Assembly: GCA_043787975.1 (NCBI GenBank)
Contig: JAYVUK010000021.1
Coordinates: 1 to 47,550 of the forward strand
Direction of reading: 5' to 3'
Length of the DNA: 47,550 bases
DNA from: JAPLDA01 sp043787975
GTDB lineage: Bacteria; Bacteroidota; Bacteroidia; AKYH767-A; 2013-40CM-41-45
Part shown: in pieces, positions 8,477 to 17,497 of the stretch
How positions within the stretch are numbered: the stretch's first letter is position 1
Layout of the letters: every line of letters begins with the position of its first letter
Program-made: the position numbers and the translations under genes
Notes under the pieces: generated by a model
Databases searched by the model: none
Seen by the model: only the letters and a program-made list of their open reading frames with translations
Told to the model about the DNA's origin: nothing

Positions 8477-10375
8477 CTAAGCAATTGCTCCGCTTTTAAT
8501 CTCATCCACTACTGATGGATCCAGCAACGTACTCGTATCTCCGAGGTTGGAGGTTTCGCCTTCGGCCACTTTGCGAAGAATCCTCCGCATTATTTTTCCC
8601 GATCGTGTTTTCGGTAAGCCTCTCACGATTTGAATCTTGTCGGGCTTCGCGATCGGCCCGATAATTTTGTTCACGGTTGCCAACACTTCCTCGCGCAACA
8701 TGTTTAAGTCTTCATGTTCTTTCGTGCAAATCACATACGCATAAATCCCCTGGCCTTTGATGTGATGCGGAAAACCCACCACAGCTGATTCCACAATATC
8801 CGGATGCTGATTGATTGCATTTTCAATTTCTGCAGTGCCGATGCGATGGCCTGAAACATTAATGACATCGTCAACGCGACCGGTGATACGATAGTAGCCA
8901 TTTTCATCACGTTTACAACCATCGCCGGTGAAGTACACGTTTTTATAGGTCGCAAAATAATTCTGACGACAGCGTTCATGATCACCATACGTGGTGCGAA
9001 TCATTCCGGGCCACGGAAATTTAATACAGAGATTTCCTTCCACATGATTACCTTCAATTTCATTTCCATTGCTGTCAACCAAAACAGGTTGAACGCCCGG
9101 CATTGGAAGTGTCGCAAAGCTTGGTTTTGTTTTGGTGATTCCTGCCAGCGGAGAAATTAAAATTCCCCCGGTTTCTGTTTGCCACCACGTATCTACGATC
9201 GGACAATTTTTTTTGCCGATGTTTTCATCGTACCAATGCCATGCTTCCTCATTGATCGGCTCCCCTACCGTTCCAAGAACACGGAGTGAATTGAGTTGAT
9301 ATGGTTTCACAAAACCGAGACCTTGTGCTTCCAGCGCTCGAATGGCTGTCGGAGCCGTATAGAAAATATTCACCTTGTGTTTATCCACCACGTGCCAGAA
9401 ACGACCTGCATCAGGATAGGTCGGAATGCCTTCAAACATCAGCGTGGTTGCACCGGATAACAACGGTCCGTAAATGATGTACGAATGACCGGTTACCCAG
9501 CCAATGTCAGCGGTGCACCAATATACATTTCCGACATTGTATTGAAAAACATTTTGAAAAGTATAAGCTGCATAGATCATGTAACCGGCTGTTGTATGCA
9601 CAACTCCTTTCGGTTTTCCAGTTGAACCGGACGTGTATAAAATAAAAAGCATGTCTTCTGAGTCCATGATCTCAACCGCGCAATCAGCATTCACTTTTTG
9701 CATTTCATCGTGCCATAAAACATCGCGTCCTTCAATCATTCTTATGTTTGAATCCGTTCGTTGTAATACGATCACTTTTTTTACAGAAGGACAAATCTCC
9801 AATGCTTCATCCACAATATCTTTAATCGGAATTTCTTTCGGTCCACGGTAAGCACCATCACTTGTAATGACCATGTTGCAATCGCAATCCTGGATACGAT
9901 CAGACAATGAGTTCGCAGAAAATCCCGCAAACACAACGGAATGAATGGCTCCGATCCGGGCACAGGCAAGGATGGCAATGGCAGCTTCAGGAACCATCGG
10001 CATATAAATGCAAATTCGGTCACCTTTCTTTGCACCGTTATTTTTCAGCACGTTTGAAAAACGACAAACCTGTTCATGCAATTCCTTATAAGAAAGTGTG
10101 CGTGTTTCTTCATTTGGGTTATTCGGTTCCCAGATAATAGCCGGCTGATTTCCTCTCGCGTCAAGATGACGATCGAGACAATTTTCCGTGATGTTCAACT
10201 TTCCATTGACAAACCATTTGATATCGGGTTTTGAAAAGTTCCACTCTAAAACGCTATCCCATTTCTTTTTCCATACAAATTCGCCGGCTTTCTCTTCCCA
10301 AAACCGCTCAGGTTGCTCAACACTTTTTTTGTATTCGTTTTGATACTCTTCAAAAGTTCTGATACGGAATGCCAT
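8477..10375 (-). CDS. acs: Acetyl-CoA synthetase (AMP-forming)
   Basis: Activates acetate to acetyl-CoA through acetyl-AMP. At 632 residues it is close to the usual family length (about 650). Signatures: YTSGSTGKPKGVVHTTAGY (P-loop-like AMP-binding motif), DIGWVTGHSYIIYGPL, the WWQTETGG substrate motif, YFTGDG, the hinge GRVDDVINVSGHRIGTAEIE and the C-terminal PKTRSGKIMRR, whose lysine (about residue 594) is the usual acetylation-regulated catalytic residue. The ATG at 10373-10375 fits the family N-terminus (WEEKAGEFVWKKKWDSVL follows). Monocistronic as far as can be seen. Very secure. Confidence 0.97.
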   Translation of the reverse strand: MAFRIRTFEEYQNEYKKSVEQPERFWEEKAGEFVWKKKWDSVLEWNFSKPDIKWFVNGKLNITENCLDRHLDARGNQPAIIWEPNNPNEETRTLSYKELHEQVCRFSNVLKNNGAKKGDRICIYMPMVPEAAIAILACARIGAIHSVVFAGFSANSLSDRIQDCDCNMVITSDGAYRGPKEIPIKDIVDEALEICPSVKKVIVLQRTDSNIRMIEGRDVLWHDEMQKVNADCAVEIMDSEDMLFILYTSGSTGKPKGVVHTTAGYMIYAAYTFQNVFQYNVGNVYWCTADIGWVTGHSYIIYGPLLSGATTLMFEGIPTYPDAGRFWHVVDKHKVNIFYTAPTAIRALEAQGLGFVKPYQLNSLRVLGTVGEPINEEAWHWYDENIGKKNCPIVDTWWQTETGGILISPLAGITKTKPSFATLPMPGVQPVLVDSNGNEIEGNHVEGNLCIKFPWPGMIRTTYGDHERCRQNYFATYKNVYFTGDGCKRDENGYYRITGRVDDVINVSGHRIGTAEIENAINQHPDIVESAVVGFPHHIKGQGIYAYVICTKEHEDLNMLREEVLATVNKIIGPIAKPDKIQIVRGLPKTRSGKIMRRILRKVAEGETSNLGDTSTLLDPSVVDEIKSGAIA

Positions 10376-10508
10376 GGTTATTTTTTTCTGATGCTAATGT
10401 ACAACAACTGTTTTTTAGATTGATCGATTCACTTCTCCTTCATCTTTCCCGGAACTTTGGCATAATATTGATAGAAGGGCTGACTCAAACTTAAAAACAA
10501 AAAGTAAA

Positions 10509-10733
10509 ATGAAAAAAATCATGGCAGTGCTTCTTGCGGGCACATTCATCATCGGAACAGCAGTTGCACAAACAAGTACAACTCCTGCTGCAAAATCAAC
10601 TGAGAAAAAGGAAACAGTTGCTCCTCAAAAGAAAGATGCAATGGGAACTCAAAAGCCTGAAGTGAAGAAGATGCATCACAAAGGCGGAAAAATGAAAAGC
10701 AAAAAAACTGAAGCTGCTTCTCAGTCAAAATAA
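10509..10733 (+). CDS. Small exported lysine-rich protein
   Basis: A 74-residue protein with a clean signal peptide (residues 1-20, ending GTAVA before QTSTT). The mature part is low-complexity, rich in Lys, Thr and Ala (AAKSTEKKETVAPQKKD, KMHHKGGKMKSKKTEAASQ) and has no globular core. I do not recognise a family; similar short basic periplasmic proteins are common in Bacteroidota and most are uncharacterised. Its own terminator follows within 20 bp, which supports a real transcript. Confidence 0.7.
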   Translation: MKKIMAVLLAGTFIIGTAVAQTSTTPAAKSTEKKETVAPQKKDAMGTQKPEVKKMHHKGGKMKSKKTEAASQSK

Positions 10734-10750
10734 TCCGGCTGATTTGAAAA

Positions 10751-10780
10751 AAAACCGACTCTGTAAAGTCGGTTTTTTTT
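10751..10780. terminator. Bidirectional intrinsic terminator
   Basis: AAAACCGACT (10751-10760), a 6-nt loop and AGTCGGTTTT (10767-10776) form a perfect 10-bp stem with a T-run on both strands. It can end both the small basic protein gene and the convergent propeller gene, although the latter stops at 10806. Confidence 0.85.
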
Positions 10781-10805
10781 ATTGCTTTTACTCTGATGTT
10801 GTGTT

Positions 10806-12329
10806 TTATTTTCTCACGGAGACAAAGTATGGATAATAGAGTAATTCATTTTTATAAACATACGACGAGCCATCTGCATTTTGAATTTCTAAAAGCTGCT
10901 GTGTATGCATATCAATGATGGACAAGTATCCATTTTTTCCACCGCATCCTGAAACATGATGAGGGGCAACGCCACCACCATCATAATTAAGATGTGCTAC
11001 ATACACCATTTGATTCTGATCATCTACTGCAATACCGTGCGGTTGCCAACCGGTATACAAATGAGTAACCGGAGAATGAGTCTGATAATTAATGATGTAA
11101 ACCGAGCCTCTTTGACCAGGTACCGATAAATCCTCCGTACACGTTACATACAAATAAGGCATTGATGTTGACATGGACATTTCCTGTGGTTTAGCGCCAA
11201 CATTGTAAATAGCAACGAGGGAATCCTGCCCCAACGTATCTACTTTCATTTCCCTTACTTCATTTGAATGCTGACAGGTTACAAAATAATACTTTTCATC
11301 AGGAGTGAATGTAATTTCATGAGGCTGAAGAGTAACCGGTGGAATGGTCGTGTAGAGGTACTGCGTTTCCCAATTAGAGAAGGTCGTGTCAGTAATGGAA
11401 ATTCGATAGACAACATTGTCGTTGTCAGATTGATTCGTAACGTACAGACGACCTGACTGAGTAACATAAGAGCCATGCGGATACCCTTGTGTCGTTTGAG
11501 TTATTGCCACCATGTTTTCAAGATCAACTACTTGTATCACGCCGGGCGTTGAGACTCCGGGATCACACACAAAAGCTTTTTTAGAATCAGGAGTAAAGGT
11601 TATTGTATTCCATTGATGAAGCCCAATTTCAATTGCGCCTACATATGAATCATCAACCGTGTTGAACTTTTGAATAACATGTCCGCCTATAAATACCACA
11701 TACCAATAATTGCCGTCCGGAGAAATTCTTACCTGGTGAGGAGATTCAATCACGTTATCATCCACTCCGACTTTTATATAACGCATCACCACGCGTGTGT
11801 TTGCATCCAGAACTGCCACTTCATCGCATCCCTGGTTCGGGACATAAATTTTTCTGCGCAACGGATTATCTGAAAATTTAACAAACCCTTTTTTATCCGG
11901 AGCACCGTTATGAATCCAGTTTATCAAGGTACTGACTTCACCCTGCGAAAGTGGCGTTCCGTTGTAGGGCATTACCGGCTGAATCGGCACAATTGTATCA
12001 GAAGGATTGTACGGGTTTACAAAATCATTCGAGGTGATTAAAAAATTCAACATAAAACTATGATCAACACTGTAGGGAATTAAAGAGTTACCATTCCTTC
12101 CTCCCAAAAACATATTATCCCATGTTGAGAAATCCAATCCTCCCGCTCCTGCCTTACTCTGCGTGTTGTGACACCCTTCATTCGCACACTTGGTAACAAT
12201 AATCTGAGCGATTTCGTCCGGGTAGCCGGTTTCTGCAGGTATAACGGGAGGCATTGGCTCTTTATCATAGGTGCATGCTACCAGGAGAGCCACGAAACAA
12301 AACAGGATGGAAGTTTTTATTGTATTCAT
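10806..12329 (-). CDS. Haem-motif / beta-propeller (YVTN-like) lipoprotein
   Basis: A 507-residue lipoprotein, taking ATG at 12327-12329 because it puts a signal peptide and lipobox (LLVAC, Cys19) at the N-terminus; an upstream in-frame ATG at 12401 would add 24 unhelpful residues. A c-type cytochrome-like domain follows (about 35-150): KCANEGCHN, with a late MPYNGTPLS and LINWIHNGAPDKKG as in DUF1588/planctomycete-type cytochromes. The haem motif is C-x4-C-H rather than C-x2-C-H. The rest is a propeller of YVTN/40-residue repeats (KIYVPNQGCDEVAVLDANT, VRISPDGNYWYVVF, ITFTPDSKKAFVCDPG). It could be an outer-membrane or periplasmic electron-transfer or sensing protein. The substrate is unknown. 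Confidence 0.8.
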   Translation of the reverse strand: MNTIKTSILFCFVALLVACTYDKEPMPPVIPAETGYPDEIAQIIVTKCANEGCHNTQSKAGAGGLDFSTWDNMFLGGRNGNSLIPYSVDHSFMLNFLITSNDFVNPYNPSDTIVPIQPVMPYNGTPLSQGEVSTLINWIHNGAPDKKGFVKFSDNPLRRKIYVPNQGCDEVAVLDANTRVVMRYIKVGVDDNVIESPHQVRISPDGNYWYVVFIGGHVIQKFNTVDDSYVGAIEIGLHQWNTITFTPDSKKAFVCDPGVSTPGVIQVVDLENMVAITQTTQGYPHGSYVTQSGRLYVTNQSDNDNVVYRISITDTTFSNWETQYLYTTIPPVTLQPHEITFTPDEKYYFVTCQHSNEVREMKVDTLGQDSLVAIYNVGAKPQEMSMSTSMPYLYVTCTEDLSVPGQRGSVYIINYQTHSPVTHLYTGWQPHGIAVDDQNQMVYVAHLNYDGGGVAPHHVSGCGGKNGYLSIIDMHTQQLLEIQNADGSSYVYKNELLYYPYFVSVRK

Positions 12330-12461
12330 TTTTTCATTATGAGAACAAAACAGAAATCCAAAGGTAGACGTTAAAATCTGAAAGGTCGGTGAGGAATCCA
12401 AAGATATTCCTCCTGAAAATATCTTCCTTAAAAAATGTCAGGTGTATTTCTCATTCTTTCT

Positions 12462-12469
12462 TATTTTTG
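12462..12469 (+). promoter_or_regulatory. -7 box TATTTTTG
   Basis: TATTTTTG fits TAnnTTTG, 33 nt before the ATG of the DUF1579 gene at 12503. No clear -33 TTG is seen. Confidence 0.4.
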
Positions 12470-12502
12470 TACCCAACTCGTTCAACTAAAAACTAAATCA
12501 AT

Positions 12503-13153
12503 ATGAAAAAAATTTATTCATTGTTATTCATTGCGCTCCTGTGCAACATGGCATTTGCACAGAAGAAACCATCAAAACCGGCTCCCGCACCTAAACAACC
12601 ACCTAAAGTAACTTCGACAGCTCCTGTTGGAGACATCTCGTTGTCTGCCCAACTCAGCGATGAAACAATAAACGTATGGATGGCATACATGACACCGGGA
12701 AAAATGCATTCGATGTTGTCAAGCTTCAATGGTGAGTGGAAAGAAGAGGTCACTTTCTGGATGTCACCGGATGCACCACCTTCAAACAGCAGCTCTAAGT
12801 GCACAAATCAAATGATCATGGATAATCGTTACCAGGAATCTGTTCACATTGGAACGATGAACGGAATGCCTTTTGAAGGACGCGGTTATCTTGGTTATGA
12901 CAATGCCAAGAAAGTTTTTGTAAGCACCTGGTTTGATAACATGGGAACGGGAATTATGAGTATGCAGGGAAATTGGGATGAAAAAACAGGAACCATTCAT
13001 TTTAGCGGAACTTCTGTAGATCCTATGACAGGAAAAGATATGAACGTGAGAGAAGAATTAAAAATCATTGATAGCAATAACCAGTTCTTGGAAATGTTTA
13101 TGACTCAGAATGGAAAGGAATTCAAGAGTATGGAAATAAAATCCAATCGCTAA
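12503..13153 (+). CDS. Exported DUF1579 protein
   Basis: 216 residues: a signal peptide (1-19, ending NMAFA before QKK), a Pro/Lys-rich linker (KKPSKPAPAPKQPPK), then a lipocalin-like beta domain of the DUF1579 family. It includes MLSSFNGEWKEEVTFWMSP, MIMDNRYQESVHIGTMNGMP, FEGRGYLGYDNAKKVFVSTW and IHFSGTSVDPMTGKDMNVRE. DUF1579 members are periplasmic or cytoplasmic beta-barrels of unknown role, perhaps ligand carriers. It has its own promoter box and terminator, so it is a single-gene unit. Confidence 0.85.
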   Translation: MKKIYSLLFIALLCNMAFAQKKPSKPAPAPKQPPKVTSTAPVGDISLSAQLSDETINVWMAYMTPGKMHSMLSSFNGEWKEEVTFWMSPDAPPSNSSSKCTNQMIMDNRYQESVHIGTMNGMPFEGRGYLGYDNAKKVFVSTWFDNMGTGIMSMQGNWDEKTGTIHFSGTSVDPMTGKDMNVREELKIIDSNNQFLEMFMTQNGKEFKSMEIKSNR

Positions 13154-13179
13154 AGTTAAAGCTTCAATTCATTTAGATA

Positions 13180-13210
13180 AATCCCGATCTTGAGGTCGGG
13201 ATTTTTATTT
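13180..13210 (+). terminator. Intrinsic terminator of the DUF1579 gene
   Basis: AATCCCGA (13180-13187) pairs with TCGGGATT (13196-13203), followed by TTTATTTTT. Confidence 0.85.
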
Positions 13211-13246
13211 TTGTACTATCTTTACCTTATTGAATAAATATAGTCT

Positions 13247-14809
13247 ATGAAAAAATATCTACTTCTTACCATCGCAAGTTTTGTTTGTTCATTTGTTTCG
13301 GCACAAAATTGGGCGCAGGATATTGCACCGATTCTCTATAACAAATGTACAACCTGTCACAATTCAAATGGCATTGCTCCTTTCTCATTGATAACTTACC
13401 AAGATGCTTTTGATAACAGTTTGGACATTATGCACAATGTCAACAACGGGAAAATGCCTCCCTGGCCTCCCGATCCAAATTACCGTCACCTTGCGCATGA
13501 ACGAACACTTACTCAGGCTGAGATTACTGCAATCAATAACTGGGTGAACAATGGTTCTCCGAAAGGCGACTCTACGCTTGCTCCGGTTCCTCCTGTATAT
13601 TCTTCTCAGGCAGAAATTACATCTCCAGACTTAATCAGCCAAATTCCTTCTTACCTTGTAAACACGACGACCGATTTATACCGGTGTTTTGTGATTCCCA
13701 GCGGACTTATTACCGACAAATACCTAACGGAGATTGAAGCTATACCCGGCAACAGGAGCATTGTTCATCACATTCTTATTTATGAAGACACATCCAATGT
13801 TCCTGCACAGTTGGATGCCGGTGACCCGGGTCCGGGATACACTGATTTCGGAGGAACAGGTTCCAACTCATCCAACTTAATCGGAGTCTGGGTTCCCGGA
13901 CAAGGAGTGTATCGTTTGCCTTCAGGGATGGGAATAAAATTGCCTGCGCATACAAACATCATTTTACAAATTCATTATCCGGGAGGAACACTTGCACAGA
14001 CCGACAGCACAAAAATTCTTTTCAAACTCACATCATCGAGTGTGAGAAATGTTACCATTGAATCTCCGCTTACCCATTTCAATCTTACCAACGGACCGCT
14101 TTTCATTCCTGCCAATACGACCAGGACATTCTATTCGCAGTATACCGTTCCGTTTAACCTGTCAACGCTGTCTGTCGGGCCACACATGCACCTGATCGGT
14201 AAAAGTATTATGGCGTATGGCGTTACTCCTGCAAACGATACCATTCCGTTCATCAACATTCCCAATTGGGATTTTCACTGGCAGGGATTGTATTCGTTCC
14301 GTAATGTATTAAAGGTACCGGCAGGAACGGTTCTTCATTCCACAGCATTTTATGATAACACCTCTGCAAATCCAGATAACCCGAATGATCCTCCGCAAAA
14401 TGTTTTCTTAGGCGAGTCGACTACGGATGAAATGATGCTGGTGTTTTTTTCCTATTTATTTTATCTGCCCGGTGATGAAAACATTGTCATTGACAGCACA
14501 ACCATTACCACTGCTGTTGATGATTATTCTTTTTCAGGAATTATTTCATCGGCACAGTTGTTTGAAACTTCACCGAATCCGGTTACCACTGATTTATGGT
14601 TCGATTTTTACATGCCCGATAAGTCATCTGTATCGTTTTCTATTTATGATATGAATGGACGTTTGGTTGCCTCACTTCCTTCAAACAAAAAATATCTTGC
14701 GGGAATGAATCGTGAAAAATTTTCATTGACAACTCTTTCGTCAGGAAACTACATCCTTCAAATGCAAACAGAAACCAGTTCAAAAAGTAAGAAGTTTGTA
14801 AAGGACTGA
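13247..14809 (+). CDS. Haem c + PHM-like copper monooxygenase, T9SS-sorted
   Basis: 520 residues. A signal peptide (1-19, cut before QNWAQ) leads into a small cytochrome c domain with CTTCH at 34-38 and GKMPPW at 68-73 as a likely axial-Met region. A copper type II ascorbate-dependent monooxygenase-like body follows, with all six expected ligands visible: His174-His175 (SIVHHILIYED) and His243 (LQIHYP) for one copper, His313 and His315 (GPHMHLIG) and Met396 (TTDEMMLVFF) for the other. The C-terminus (about 436-520: SPNPVTTDLWFDF ... LSSGNYILQM) is a T9SS type A sorting domain. The product should be a secreted or surface mononuclear-copper hydroxylase fed by a fused haem. Substrate unknown. 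Confidence 0.88.
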   Translation: MKKYLLLTIASFVCSFVSAQNWAQDIAPILYNKCTTCHNSNGIAPFSLITYQDAFDNSLDIMHNVNNGKMPPWPPDPNYRHLAHERTLTQAEITAINNWVNNGSPKGDSTLAPVPPVYSSQAEITSPDLISQIPSYLVNTTTDLYRCFVIPSGLITDKYLTEIEAIPGNRSIVHHILIYEDTSNVPAQLDAGDPGPGYTDFGGTGSNSSNLIGVWVPGQGVYRLPSGMGIKLPAHTNIILQIHYPGGTLAQTDSTKILFKLTSSSVRNVTIESPLTHFNLTNGPLFIPANTTRTFYSQYTVPFNLSTLSVGPHMHLIGKSIMAYGVTPANDTIPFINIPNWDFHWQGLYSFRNVLKVPAGTVLHSTAFYDNTSANPDNPNDPPQNVFLGESTTDEMMLVFFSYLFYLPGDENIVIDSTTITTAVDDYSFSGIISSAQLFETSPNPVTTDLWFDFYMPDKSSVSFSIYDMNGRLVASLPSNKKYLAGMNREKFSLTTLSSGNYILQMQTETSSKSKKFVKD

Positions 14810-14834
14810 GATCATCGTTTTCTGCCTTAATATT

Positions 14835-14867
14835 AAACCATTCTCCTGAAGGCGAATGGTTTTTTTT
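14835..14867 (+). terminator. Intrinsic terminator
   Basis: AAACCATTC (14835-14843) pairs with GAATGGTTT (14854-14862), followed by a T-run; it ends the copper monooxygenase gene. Confidence 0.85.
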
Positions 14868-15029
14868 ATTTTATCAACATCAGCAACCAATAAAGTAATA
14901 TTTGCGTCTGTTAAATTAGACACCAAACGTAAAATCAGCAGGATTTTTTCCTGGGGCTGACTTTTTTATGTTTATTAAGACTGAGCATATATTATTTACT
15001 ATATTTATCACACCAAAAACCAAATCACA

Positions 15030-17387
15030 ATGAAAAAAATCTACACGCTCATCACGTTGCTTCTTGCTTTCTTACTTAGCAGCACATCATTTAAGGCAAA
15101 TGCTTCTTGCTCGCCCGGCTATTCGGAAATCATTATTCAGATTATTCCAGATAGTTGGCCTCAGGAAATTTCCTGGACCCTGGTTGATGGAAGCAGTACA
15201 CTGCTTGCATCTGGAGATTTTCATGGTGACACTATTTGTGTACCATCCAGTTCCTGCGTTTTGTTTTCAATCCATGATGCGTATGGTGATGGAATTATTG
15301 CTCCTGGCGGATATTGGATTTATGTAGATGGGATTCAGGTTGCTCATGGAGATGGAAGCACCTATGCACATGATGCATCACATTCAATTGCATGTCCTCC
15401 GGGTTCATGGTGCACCTCACCAATTCTGCTTTCTTCATTTGGAAACTACACTGCAAATTATGAAGACACCTGGTATGTTTATACATGTACAAACACAGGA
15501 ACATACAATGTTTCAACATGTGGTATGAATACATGTGACACCAAAATATGGGTGTATACTTCCTGTCCGATGGCTCCATACAATGAAGGAGCCCCGGGAA
15601 CGGAAGCTTATAATGACAATGCCGGTTGCGGTTTGCAAGCTGATCTGAATGTGATGTTTATTGCCGGCCATACTTATTATATTCGAATTGGTGACAACCT
15701 GAATGATTGCACAGACTCCATTGGTTTTTCGTTCTCGTATGTGGGTCCTGTGCAAGGTTGCATGGATGTAAGTGCTTGCAATTACAACCCGCTTGCAGCC
15801 ATTGATGATGGAAGTTGTATTTATTATCCAAACCCGCTTTGTGCAGGTCCTGATCTTCGGTTTGATTCAGTCGCTTTTGTAACTTCACTTAGCATGAGTT
15901 CTGTTACTGCGCAAACATGCGATATAGTTGAGGGTTGTCTCTTAGACTATGGAGTAAGACATGTGATTAAATTTACCTCCAGGATTAATAACATAGGAAC
16001 ATTGCCTTACGTGATCGGTAACCCTTCTGCAAATCCAAGCATGTTTAACACAACTAATTGTCATGGACATACACACTACGAAGGATACGGTGATTACCGT
16101 TTATTTGACATGGATGATCATCTTATTCCTGCAGGACATAAAAACGGTTTCTGTGTAATGGATGTTTGTGGAGGACCATACAACTGCAGCAACATGGGAA
16201 TTTCAGTTGGAGGTTGTGATATCTACGGTGCCGGCACACAATGTCAATGGGTTGATGTGACGGATGTATCTGACGGAGACTACCGCTTAGCAATTTTGGT
16301 GAACCCATTACATTTATCTGATGCAATGGGACATCCTGAAATGAACTATGTGAACAACGCAACGCAAGTTTGTATTCATCTTCAACATGATAGTTTGACA
16401 AACGTTCAGTCGTATACGCTTTTACCTACATGCGAACCATTCACTGATTGTTTCGGAATCCCGGGTGGTGCGGCAGTAATGGATTGCGAGGGTGTTTGCA
16501 ATGGCACATCTGTATTTGGTGATGTTCTGAATGACACACATCTTGATTCACTCGACATCCCGATGTACATGAGCATTATCCAGGATGGTACACTCACAGC
16601 ATCATCGTGTAACGATTTGAGTGGTGATGGCAACCTCACCATTTACGATGCTGCACTTGCTAACTGGTGTATTCATAACAATACCGTAAGCGGAAACACA
16701 CATAACCATTGCCAATTTCCGAGAAATATTTTCAACCCGGGCGACTCAGCTTCTCTCACTATTACTGCTGCTAATTTTACCCAGGGATATGTTGACATTG
16801 CTTTAAACAGTCTTTACACCGACATCAGCGCTTTTCAATTTACCATGCACGGCATTACGATACAAAGCGTAGTGAGTTTAGTGGATCCCACTGATTTTCC
16901 GGTGGACATACGCTTTTCAACCTCTACGAATGAAGTGCTGGCTGTTTCTCTTGTTGATTCATTCATTCATCGCAGCGTAATGCCAATTATGTTATGCCGA
17001 ATTTATTACAGCCTGATTAATGATACCGCTATTTGCATCAGTCACATTACTGACATCGTAAATCGTGATGCGGAACGTATTGTAGCGAATGTTGAAGGCG
17101 GTTGCATTGAAAGTCTGCCAACCGGCATCACGTCCATTATGAAATCTGCAGCGCTTGCAGTCATTCCGAACCCTGCTACTGATAGGGCCATGGTTCATGT
17201 TGATCAAAACGTTTCTGCAAAACATATCAACGTATACGATTTGAATGGAAAATCTTTTGACGTGCATACCCGTTACGTAAAAGACAATTGGTATTCGATT
17301 GATTTAAGTAATCTTCCTCAAGGTGTTTACATGATTCGTGTTGACGAAAAAGATGTACGTGGCATTGCACGCCTTATAAAATTATAA
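15030..17387 (+). CDS. Lysyl oxidase-domain protein, T9SS-sorted
   Basis: 785 residues. Signal peptide 1-25. Residues 27-125 form an N-terminal beta domain (SIHDAYGDGIIAPGGYW), 126-240 a second beta domain, and 243-263 a Cys module (GCMDVSACNYNPLAAIDDGS). Residues 272-452 closely match lysyl oxidase: a copper site C344-H-G-H-T-H349, GHKNGFC with Lys371, CDIYGAGTQCQW with Tyr399, DVTDV and HPEMNYVNN. Lys371 and Tyr399 align with the residues that form the lysine tyrosylquinone cofactor in animal LOX. Then come a dockerin-like segment (about 496-550; DLSGDGNLTIYDAAL), a cohesin-like region and a T9SS sorting domain (705-785). It should be an extracellular copper amine oxidase acting on lysine side chains or amines (inference). 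Confidence 0.88.
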   Translation: MKKIYTLITLLLAFLLSSTSFKANASCSPGYSEIIIQIIPDSWPQEISWTLVDGSSTLLASGDFHGDTICVPSSSCVLFSIHDAYGDGIIAPGGYWIYVDGIQVAHGDGSTYAHDASHSIACPPGSWCTSPILLSSFGNYTANYEDTWYVYTCTNTGTYNVSTCGMNTCDTKIWVYTSCPMAPYNEGAPGTEAYNDNAGCGLQADLNVMFIAGHTYYIRIGDNLNDCTDSIGFSFSYVGPVQGCMDVSACNYNPLAAIDDGSCIYYPNPLCAGPDLRFDSVAFVTSLSMSSVTAQTCDIVEGCLLDYGVRHVIKFTSRINNIGTLPYVIGNPSANPSMFNTTNCHGHTHYEGYGDYRLFDMDDHLIPAGHKNGFCVMDVCGGPYNCSNMGISVGGCDIYGAGTQCQWVDVTDVSDGDYRLAILVNPLHLSDAMGHPEMNYVNNATQVCIHLQHDSLTNVQSYTLLPTCEPFTDCFGIPGGAAVMDCEGVCNGTSVFGDVLNDTHLDSLDIPMYMSIIQDGTLTASSCNDLSGDGNLTIYDAALANWCIHNNTVSGNTHNHCQFPRNIFNPGDSASLTITAANFTQGYVDIALNSLYTDISAFQFTMHGITIQSVVSLVDPTDFPVDIRFSTSTNEVLAVSLVDSFIHRSVMPIMLCRIYYSLINDTAICISHITDIVNRDAERIVANVEGGCIESLPTGITSIMKSAALAVIPNPATDRAMVHVDQNVSAKHINVYDLNGKSFDVHTRYVKDNWYSIDLSNLPQGVYMIRVDEKDVRGIARLIKL

Positions 17388-17420
17388 TGATGCTTTTGTC
17401 TTCAATATAATTTCCATAAA

Positions 17421-17449
17421 AAAACCGGGCTTATTGTCCGGTTTTTTTT
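17421..17449 (+). terminator. Intrinsic terminator
   Basis: AAAACCGG (17421-17428) pairs with CCGGTTTT (17438-17445), with a T-run after; it ends the lysyl-oxidase gene. Confidence 0.85.
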
Positions 17450-17471
17450 AGATGATTTTTATTGAATCATT

Positions 17472-17479
17472 TATCTTTG
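17472..17479 (+). promoter_or_regulatory. -7 box TATCTTTG
   Basis: A perfect TAnnTTTG element 18 nt before the ATG at 17498. It overlaps the first codons of a longer possible reading frame from 17462, which therefore cannot be the true N-terminus. Confidence 0.65.
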
Positions 17480-17497
17480 AAACAAAAAAGAAACTTT

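Noticed and set aside
10434..10508. Sigma-54 promoter (TTTGGCATAATATTGATA) before the small basic protein
   Set aside because: Lacks the TGGCAC-N5-TTGCA consensus and spacing.
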